A DNA stretch of 64,000 nt, from positions 124,001 to 188,000 of the forward strand of contig WHVA01000049.1 of the NCBI GenBank assembly GCA_015179125.1. The letters are read 5' to 3'. Shown piece by piece: positions 56,484 to 64,000 of this stretch. The notes below the pieces were generated by a model. That model ran no database searches. It worked only from the letters and a program-made list of their open reading frames with translations, and was not told where the DNA came from. Each line of letters begins with the position of its first letter. Within the stretch, counting starts at the first letter, position 1. The position numbers and the translations under genes are program-made. Origin of the DNA: Gautieria morchelliformis. Its lineage: Eukaryota > Basidiomycota > Agaricomycetes > Gomphales > Gomphaceae.

Positions 56484-58179
56484 CCTCGGTTTTGGTTGTT
56501 TTCATCATCTGCTCTCGTTTGTATCTGTTCTGAGGGGTCACCGATGCCGTATTCGTCCAGCCGCCGCTGCCTAGATTGTCTTCCGTCCCTGGCTTGCCAC
56601 CCTTGATCCATGTGTCCCGTCAGGGGGTTTGCTCTGGCTCTGTCACCTCGCATTCCCCTTCCGAGGTCTCCCTGCCTCCTGCCGTTCGTCTCCTCCGCCG
56701 CTATGAGCCTTCTCCTTTCCTCCTGGGCTCTGGTGTTCCTTAAGATTGCCCCTGCGTCGTCCACTTCCGCTGCCGTTCCCTGTTGTTCCCATGTCCATGG
56801 GTTGTCGTTCGGGAAAAACTTGTACGTATGCTCTGGGTCGCTTCTCTCCGTCGCTGCGCATGCTGCCTGAAACGCTGGGCACATCCGGTCCCACAAGGCA
56901 TGACCTCACACATCACAGTTTGCGCACCAGAATTTGCTGGGGTCGCTTTCTTCGCATGTAGACGTTCTGTGCTCGCCTCCGCATGTGCCACATTTGTCGG
57001 TGCTGCTGCATTCCGCTGCGATGTGGCGTGCGTTGTACTTCTGGCATTTTAAGCACTTTTCGGTTCTCTCTTTATTCTCCTGGCCCATGTCCTCTTCCCT
57101 GCGATTATGAGGCCAGCCCTGATGCTCTGATTCGCCGCTTCGGTTGTGGTGAACTTCGCGATGATGTGCGCCGACTTCTGTCCTGCTGTTCTCCTGTTTA
57201 TGGGTTTTATCCAGCGGGTCGATATGAGCGAGCCGCTTGGTAACCTCGAGTCCCTTTCGATTTTTCTCATTTCTGCTAGTGCGTCTGGCGAGTGGCTTAA
57301 TGGGACATATTCGACAATTACTGATAGTGCCCGGTTTTTTATGATGACCGTGCCGCTGAATTTGCCCAGGAAGGTCTCTTTATTCTCCTGGATCCACCTC
57401 GCCGCCTCTTCTGTGTCCAACTCGAAAACTATCCCTCCGTTCGCTAGTCTCTTCTCTCCGATGAACACTATGTCTGTTCGATCTTGATCCATCTCCAGCT
57501 GTTCTATAGCTTCATTCGCCTTCATTACTAGTTCTTGCTCTGTCAGCTTGCTCAGCATGTCCTGTTCCCCTTGTGGGTCTTTATCGATCAGTATCTGTCT
57601 TTCTTTCGCTCTAGCCTTCGCTAGATTGTTGGGGTGCGATAGTGGTATGTTACCCTTCAGTGCCGCCACATATGACATGTCTCCTCATCCTGAATACCCT
57701 TCCTGCTCCCTTTGCTGCCTCATGCTTCCCAGATGCTCTACCAGGTTGTTGGCGTCTTCTGTCGTGGCCTGGGTGATCTCTGTGGCCTCCTTCGCCCTGT
57801 CAGTTGTCGCCTCGACCTTGCTGATAATTGGCACTAGCCTCTCCTCGACATGCCTCATTACCGCAATGCCGACATTTTTCGCCGCCTCCTCTATCATTAA
57901 TACTGCTACTGACCTAATCCCTTCCTGTAGCGTCTTTCCGCTGGCGTTGTGGGCTAGGGAAATCAAGATGTAGCTGAGCTGTTCCGCCGACAGGGGGTCG
58001 TCCGGGGCGAGGTACCCGTATCTGTTCAGGTAGGTTCTCGCTTGCTCCCGGGTCCTTACTGCTATGTTGGGTTCTGCTAGCAGTTCCGACCTGGTTTTGC
58101 TACTGGGGTGTTGTGCGCTGCCCGCTCTTGTGTGGCTTTGTGACGTGGCGGGCGGCTGGGGGTCGATGCTCGGTGGCAT
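56480..58179 (-). pseudogene. LINE ORF1 (gag-like, zinc knuckles), interrupted by stops
   Basis: The presumed start is ATG 58179 (MPPSIDPQPPATSQSHTRAG). The first part is coiled (KVEATTDRAKEATEITQATT). An in-frame TGA at 57685-57687 is followed in the same frame by MSYVAALKGNIPLSHPNNLA and an RRM-like region. A frame slip near 57.06 kb leads to the nucleic-acid-binding CCHC part (CLKCQKYNARHIAAEC, CGTCGGEHRTSTC, FWCANC). Another in-frame TGA at 56906-56908 precedes the Cys-containing tail. The intact protein would coat LINE RNA in a ribonucleoprotein particle. Confidence 0.82.
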
Positions 58180-58327
58180 CGTTTTCCTCCTTTTCTTTTT
58201 TGTGGAGGTTTGTGTGCTCGCTGACTGGTGTCGGCGAAACACTAGGAAGGTGTGTAAATAGTGTGGGTATGATAGAAATGGTTTTTTGGGTTTTGGTTGT
58301 GGTGGTAAGCATGAGAAAAGCCGTTTC

Positions 58328-58338
58328 GAACTTCTTAA
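58328..58338. repeat. LINE target-site duplication, right copy
   Basis: GAACTTCTTAA, identical to 48937-48947, bordering the 5' end of the LINE. Confidence 0.7.
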
Positions 58339-60055
58339 TATCCTGCTATCTCCAGCCTCTTTCCTGGATTTGTGATCTTTCATGAAACAAGAAGGACAAA
58401 TGGTGACACATACCAATACTCTATCTTCACGGTCTTGTCTCTGTGAGTGAGCAGATCAATCTTGCCATACATTGACAGTTTTGGTGAAATCTTGACTGTG
58501 GATGATTAGAGCACGCACTCTATTGAAAAACGAGTATCCAGCTGCCAGAAGCTTAATGGGAGTCAATTGAATATTGATGGAACATCACTTACGTATATCT
58601 TTGTCGTCCAGTTCATCCTCTGCTGAGTGCTTCACAATGGCATGTCCAGTCTTGGTGCAGGGTTGCATGCCGCAATTAGAGCTTGATTGGTTCAGCAAGA
58701 ATACCTGCAAGTAAAACAAGAAAAAGCAATTGATATATTATACCAACGGCTGGGAGACGGATTCTCTTGTAGGAACAAGCACATACTTTTGTGAATGCAA
58801 CAGTTTTGGGCTGGTGTAAGGGCAACCCTGCTGGTTGTGGAGATCACACTACCACACAACTGACAAGGGGAAATCCAAAGAGAAAAGTCTAAGGACCCCC
58901 AATGTCAGCAAGCCCATATTATACTACGCTGCACAGCCAGGGACAACACTTGGCACCCACCATCAACCTTGCATCCCCCTGACCTCCCTGACCCTTGATC
59001 GACCCTTGATGCCACCTATTACGCGAGTTGCTTGATTTCCAACACTGTTCCAAGAGCGGAAGTCGGAAATTGGAGTGGAACTGGCAAGGCGAACAGAACT
59101 GGTGGAAGTTCTCCCAGAAGCGGAATCATTTCCGAAAGCGGAGGCGGAGATGGAATCGGAACTGGAAGCGGAGTTGGAAATGGAGTCAGAACTGGGTGTG
59201 GTGTTGGAACTGGAAATGGAAAACAGGGTGTCCCCTGACAGCTGGACTGTACGTATCACCTCTGTCTGACCGTGTAGAAACACCTTCGTCATTGCTGGCT
59301 CATACTACTACAGGTGGATTTCTGCCAACTCTTCTACGGTAACAAATTTCTTTTGCCCTTCGTCATCCACAAGCACGAAATAGCTGTCGGCGCCAACTGT
59401 GCTTCCGAGATAATCGGCGACCGTATAATGTGTGATCAGATCAGATCCCTTATCACGACAAGAGATCTCCATGTCAATGAGATTGATGGGGTCATCTGCA
59501 GTGAGGCACTTGTATTCTTTTGTCGCAGTGAGAATACTGAGTTTTTTGTTCCTGGGTAGCAGTATAAGTATATTTAAATAAAGATCTAGATTCCACCCAC
59601 ATTTCTCTATTTGCAATGCTGCCAAGCCGTGAACCATGAGGATGTTCATCCATATCAATCTCCAGTGTATATTGCATGCCCGCCATGGCCACAAAAAAGA
59701 TCATTAAATCACTGGGATAGAAGAGGGATAGAACATTGTAAAGGGTTGAGAGGCAACCTACTCACTCTTCAGGAGTAGCAGGTAGATTTGATGACAGCAG
59801 CGAGCAAAAGGCCTTGCACTTTGACCGAAATTGCTCCCTCGCTACTGGATCATTTCTTGGTGGCATAGCTGATGGGTACTTGATGGGGTCACCCATGAAA
59901 ATCTTCTGAGTGTCCGCCCATAGGCCCTTGACCGTCGGTTTGTGGAATGTGCGGAGCTTCGCAAGACATGTTTCTGCCACAAGATTGTAGTCTACCATAG
60001 TGTCAACCAATATCTTTGCAGACCGTTCAATTTCGTCATTGGCATTGAAGGACAT
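58339..60055 (-). pseudogene. Multi-exon gene cut by the LINE, unknown product
   Basis: Exons can be read on the minus strand from ATG 60055 (MSFNANDEIERSAKILVDTM, acidic/basic mix). A segment near 59.5-59.7 kb follows (GMQYTLEIDMDEHPHGSRLG; YTVADYLGSTVGADSYFVLV in another frame). Next come a small exon before 58790 (GLPLHQPKTVAFTK, donor GTATGT), an exon of about 110 nt at 58.6-58.71 kb (VFLLNQSSSNCGMQPCTKTG ... DELDDKDI), and an exon at about 58.41-58.49 kb (KISPKLSMYGKIDLLTHRDK). The gene then meets the LINE. The layout faintly recalls the N-terminal part of fungal FunK1-type protein-kinase-like proteins, but no kinase motif is visible. Treat the family as unknown. Confidence 0.45.
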
Positions 60056-60229
60056 GTTGACTGAGCTCTAATCTGAGCTTACATAAAAGTCCGACGAACG
60101 CTTTGTGAAAAGACAGCTTACGGTTCTTTGGACCACCAGACCTTCAATTAATCCGGTACCGACTCGGCCATCGTATACATACAGTAAAGCTCTGGGACCT
60201 GCAGGTTTATAAGGCTAAGTGACTTGTAT

Positions 60230-60526
60230 CTTCGTTTTCCACCCAACAATATATATATGCAAGTTTTCGCCTTCAATGCCTCGTGATCAGTCACATCTGC
60301 TTCAAGGATGTGTAGGTTCATGCGACCACTCTTCAATGGAGATAATGGGTCCGCCTAAGCCGCAGCATAATGCCTCACTAGTGCAAAGACCGTATTCCAG
60401 GAGCTGCACTCTGATCATAGGACATATAAATTATGTATCATATCAAAACCAAACATGCCACTTACAAATTGGCGGACATTCGAGGCCAATACCCCTAGAT
60501 GTACCGGTCACAACGTATGAAGGCAT
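60230..60526 (-). pseudogene. Short-chain dehydrogenase/reductase fragment
   Basis: ATG 60526 starts MPSYVVTGTSRGIGLE, the TGxxxGIG nucleotide-binding turn of the SDR family. The frame then slips just before a GTAAGT donor. Beyond an intron ending at about 60.33 kb, SGRMNLHILEADVTDHEALK matches the second SDR segment (acidic residue plus DVTD). Nothing of the catalytic YxxxK region follows, so this is a truncated relic. Confidence 0.65.
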
Positions 60527-61480
60527 GCGGAGAGGAGGTTTTGAGAGAGGGGAGAGAGAGAGGGCGGGCGAAGACCTTCGAAAGAGATTTTCAAGGTTTG
60601 AATAGTATGCCGTTTGTTGACCCAAGGAAGGATGAAATCGTCCTAGTCGGTCCAGAGATAGAATGCGCTGGCGATGGGGGCCGCTCAATTTGCAAAATTC
60701 CAGATCAGAGTCGAAGAGCCTCGAAGGCATTGATCCGCTGACCGCTGTGTATATGAAATGAACAGACGCTCAGCAGGACCGGGCCAGAGATCCACGGTCT
60801 GAACTCATATTCCTAATTCAAGCAACTAATTATCGAAGCACCGTCTGAATTATTCGCTAATATAGCAAATGGCGAGCTGAAACCTCTGGTGGATGGGGTC
60901 CTGCGTCCGTTGGACAGGGCCGTTACCTTGCAAATTAGCACACGCGTTTAGCGAAACCGACGGTCAGCCTTTCCGAGCAGAACCACCTCACTGTGGTATC
61001 AATCGTATCCCTGACAGTGGAAGCTCATCAACCTAACTCACGCAACTCCACATTTGGGCCCAACCGGGAGCCAGAACCAAGAAAGCAGAAACCGTGACAG
61101 AGAAGAGGGCACGATGCATGTGCACCGTAGTGTAGTTGGAGATGTCGGACTGTAGCGGACCAGGAGCACACAGCTGAGGTCTGTGCCGAGCACTATAGCT
61201 GCTGACGGCACGACCTCCGGATTGGCACGCAGGTGCATAACGCGAGCCTGCCAGTGCCGCGACTGCGGAGCCGGAGAGCTACACCATCGAGGGAGAGCAG
61301 GCAGATATTGCCATCAATGCAGAGCACGCAGGCGCAGGCGGTCCTTCATCCACGGAGCGCAGATACGTCAAGATCAGTGTGTGACAAACCGGCGGTCACG
61401 CGGCACGACGTCACGAAGACTCACAACATCAGCTGCCAGCGATGATTTGTGGCTTTTCAGGTGCAATGCTGGACTGGAAA
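60527..61480. other. Intergenic, upstream of the F-box-like gene
   Basis: About 950 bp with no gene I can support. It probably contains the promoter and an ill-defined first exon of the downstream F-box-like gene. A splice acceptor ttgcag at about 61540 implies an upstream exon. Confidence 0.4.
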
Positions 61481-61539
61481 TGTGAGTCTTAGACCTCGAA
61501 GTACGAGCAGATCACCCCAATGCCACCCAACTTGCAGGT

Positions 61540-63243
61540 CCCAATCGCGCGCGCGGATCAGACATCCCACTGGATGTTTATCAGGAAATTTTCGTGTGGT
61601 TAAGGCCCGCTGCGGATCCTGACACCGATATAGACTTCTACAACACAACTCTGGCGTGTCTGGCGCTCGTTTGCAGATACTTTGCTCACTACGCCACCTA
61701 TGAAATGTGGCGCTGCCTAGAACTTGATGGTGGCAACTATCGAAAGTTCCGGATGCCTGAAGAGGCTTGGTGTACGGGAGTCGAGCCACGGCTCCAGCCG
61801 GTGCAAACGCTGCGCACACACGTTAGGAAGTGCACATTACGAAATTGGGTACGATTGACCAGCTTTGACTATGTTGCAGCCAATCTCATGGTTTGGCTCG
61901 GAGGCAGGTGGGGCGTCCCAATTTCACAACGCAGGTCATCCCCATGCTGTCGCATCTCGACAACCTTGCAGCACTCACGTTGCATTATGTACCCATGACT
62001 CGTGCGCTGCTGCAATCCATCGGGAGACTCAGAACATTGGAAACGTTGACCGTCTTCCGCATTATTGCCGATGAGGGTACATTCAGAGAAGCTCAGACAC
62101 ATCATCCTGTGTTTGAGCTGCAGGACACACCCTTCCCGGCTTTGCGGCGACTCGCGGTTCGGTATATAGACTATACGACGGATCGAGTGCTTCAGGACGC
62201 ATTGCATATCCTTGCCAGTGCGCCATCACTGCGAACCATTGTCTTTGAAGACAGCAGGTGGCTCCATCAGTTGCTTCCTCTTATTAACCCACAGCTTGTC
62301 TCGCTCTGCGGTGACCTAACGTCCATAACCCCAGCTGCCTTTCTCCGATTCATAAAAGTGCATGCTGCTCTCCAGAATCTTACGGTATATTTTTCAGATG
62401 TTGAGGCTCAATGCTCCTATCTGGGCATTGATCTTGATCCGGCTGACTTGCCTGATCTTCGGTCATTCAGTGGTCCATTCGCCCTCGCCCCCAAGGTCAT
62501 CAGCAGCCGTCCACTTACAAAACTCGCATCTCCCTGTTTTATGCTATTTGATTCTGAACCTGTTACCTACTTACCGTGGGCGAGGGACGAATGGATGGTG
62601 CTCGACATACATTTGGTACACGATGTTCCTGAAGTCTGGAGAGCCTTGAAACCCATAGGCGGAGGCATATCTCAGCTTTTTGTTTGCATCAGTAATAGAG
62701 ATGATGCGGTCTTGTCACAAATCAGTTTGTGTTTTCCGAACCTGGTTCACCTGCACATTGAATTACCAGTGCGTCTTGCATACAGCTACCAATATGTTGT
62801 TTGGCTGAGCCAGCCTTCCACAGAACGACTATAAGAGCGACCTCTCAGGTGTACTATCCCGGAACACACTCCTACATCTCAAGTCATTGAAATCCCTTGC
62901 AATATACGGTATACCGGAAGATAATGGTGTTGCATACTTGATCTCACCGGGAGAGCAGCACCATTTTGTGCACGATATGTATCAGGCATGCTGTCCAACA
63001 CTGGAGAAGGTCGTATTTGGCCTGCTGATGGTATGGCACCTGCGTGCCTTCCCGACGAAAGCTGGGGAGTGTCATTGTGAGCTGGAACTGCTCTCACCGA
63101 GGACGATTCGTAGGAGGTTGCAGAGCCAGAACTTGGAACAACTGGTGTATGACTGGCAGGGCAGGCTCGCCCGTCTGTTGCGCGAGGCACCACCGGGACT
63201 ATCTGAAGTGGAAATTGGGAGAATAATCGAGCCTGAGTACTGA
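61540..63243 (+). pseudogene. F-box-like protein with two frame breaks
   Basis: After an acceptor at about 61540 the frame reads SDIPLDVYQEIFVWLRP, a typical F-box start, then LACLALVCRYFAHYATYEMW (second F-box half). Around 61.90 kb the frame shifts into a long Leu-rich region (MLSHLDNLAALTLHYVPM ... ALRRLAVRYIDY ... LVHLHIELPVRL). Near 62.82 kb it shifts again into LLHLKSLKSLAIYGIPEDNG, ending with EVEIGRIIEPEY at 63243. Product length would be near 560 aa. The two slips could be real mutations, unrecognised introns or sequence errors. Intact relatives are presumed SCF substrate adaptors. It is not close in sequence to the F-box-like gene at 40.3 kb. Confidence 0.7.
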
Positions 63244-63800
63244 TCCATGATGGTTATTCTTGGCATTGATGCAAATAATTTTAGCATGCATGTGTTTGAG
63301 AGTTGGTCACAACTCAGTATTGTGTCCGTGATATATATAGCTGAATTTGTATGACATTACTACTTAAACCCAATGATTTACACATTGAAATACCATAATA
63401 ACTTGCTGAAATTTGATGATATGGGCTGGTGCTGAAATAAACTCATGGGTATGAACACTTTTCCACTGAAAACAATTCAGCGGATTTATCATGGAAACTC
63501 AGTATATAATGCACAGAACACAGTGATTTAGCCACTGAAATTTCAATGGTTGAAACTATAGGTTTTCAGTGGTTTCGCTACTGTATTTACAGGTTCTTAC
63601 AGCCGGTGTCTGCCTCATATCCGGTGTCTTAGGGCGCACGGACGCGAAGAGAACATGGGGTGCGGGAGGTTGGATATTAGTGAATGGATACATCTGACTT
63701 TCACTGCAGGCATATAAAATTTTTCTTGTCTGAAAAACTGTTCAAAAAACTGTAAAGATTTTCACAATATTTTTAGTGTTTTTTATGTAAAAAAAAACTA
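63244..63800. other. AT-rich non-coding interval
   Basis: No gene. Several short imperfect repeats of a ccactgaaaa / ttcagtgg motif occur between about 63.46 and 63.59 kb, suggesting a degenerate palindromic repeat. Confidence 0.4.
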
Positions 63801-63804
63801 AAAT

Positions 63805-63995
63805 AAAATTTTGTGCTTTTATTAGAATTTGTTGAGCAAGAAAATTGTAAAAAAAAATTCAGGGTTTTTTATGGGTTTCTTTGTGTTTTCACAAAGAAAC
63901 TTATAAAAAGACATAAAAAACCCTGCAAAAAACTGTAAACTTTTTTACAATTTTCTTGCTCAACAAATTCTAACAAAAACACAAAATTTTGTCAA
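63805..63995. repeat. Long foldback (inverted repeat) at right edge
   Basis: The arms at about 63805-63885 and 63889-63995 are largely complementary: aaattttgtg, tagaatttgttgagcaagaa, aattgtaaaaaa, agggttttttatg, then gtttctttgtg with a TTTT turn into cacaaagaaac. Weak pairing continues toward position 64000 and may extend outside the window. It is AT-rich and MITE- or foldback-like. Confidence 0.8.
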
Positions 63996-64000
63996 AGTTT

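Larger units (their letters stand above)
48948..58327 (-). mobile_element. Full-length-sized LINE (Tad/I-like) split by a DNA transposon
   Basis: The element is oriented on the minus strand and flanked by an 11-bp duplication. It spans 9,380 bp, of which 3,385 bp are a nested TA-flanked transposon and its duplication, leaving about 6.0 kb of LINE. The order is a 5' leader, ORF1 (gag-like with zinc knuckles), and ORF2 (endonuclease, reverse transcriptase, RNase H, C-terminal CCHC finger), with an A/T-rich 3' end. Several stops and frameshifts make it inactive. Confidence 0.85.

Noticed and set aside
58835..59342. Plus-strand ORFs with NWSGTGKANRT and Trp-rich repeats near 59.0-59.3 kb
   Set aside because: They arise from a short ggaactggaa-type degenerate repeat; no consistent frame or splice support.
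1..64000. CRISPR arrays, bacterial operons or prophage-like modules
   Set aside because: The genes are spliced and eukaryotic; tandem repeats present are minisatellites without regular unique spacers.

Overview
The window looks like nuclear DNA of a mushroom-forming or related basidiomycete. Genes are split by short introns of about 40-75 nt (GTRNGT donors, CTRAY-like branch sites, YAG acceptors). The conserved housekeeping genes have fungal architecture: an Ira/neurofibromin RasGAP and a mitochondrial uL1 protein. The transposon load (Helitron, Tnp2-type CACTA, gag-EN-RT-RNase H LINEs, a Tc1/mariner-like DDE element with TA duplication) is typical of Agaricomycotina. The species cannot be named from sequence alone.

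Layout. 1-690 is a degenerate minisatellite running off the left edge. 1.94-8.34 kb is a Helitron on the minus strand with an uninterrupted 1,752-aa Rep-helicase and a recognisable 3' terminus. 9.0-12.68 kb is a decayed CACTA element. 14.26-17.59 kb is a 5'-truncated, broken LINE. 17.82-28.88 kb is a large multi-exon Ras GTPase-activating protein gene (neurofibromin/Ira family, minus strand). 30.8-46.6 kb is an array of five co-oriented paralogues for single-pass membrane proteins with Ser/Thr/Pro-rich ectodomains. It is interrupted by a monooxygenase pseudogene and an opposite-strand F-box-like gene. 47.25-48.20 kb encodes mitochondrial ribosomal protein uL1m. 48.95-58.33 kb is a full-length-sized LINE flanked by an 11-bp duplication and itself split by a 3.38-kb Tc1/mariner-like element. 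The LINE seems to have landed in a multi-exon gene whose 5' exons remain at 58.4-60.06 kb. 60.2-60.5 kb holds a short-chain dehydrogenase remnant, and 61.5-63.24 kb an F-box-like gene with two frame breaks. The right edge carries a long foldback.

How it fits together. Two ordinary host genes (ira1-like, uL1m) sit among accessory DNA built by layered transposition. Three unrelated elements (CACTA, mariner, LINE) carry in-frame stop codons that are nearly all TGA, which suggests shared CpG-to-TpG decay. The Helitron frame has none and is probably younger. The most unusual host feature is the paralogue array. Four copies share a phase-1 last intron, one transmembrane helix followed by Arg/Lys, and a tail motif VPFFxxLxAMRRRGEL. 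It may be a rapidly evolving cell-surface family with no function I can name. All gene models were built by eye; exon boundaries are stated only where a splice site was read directly.
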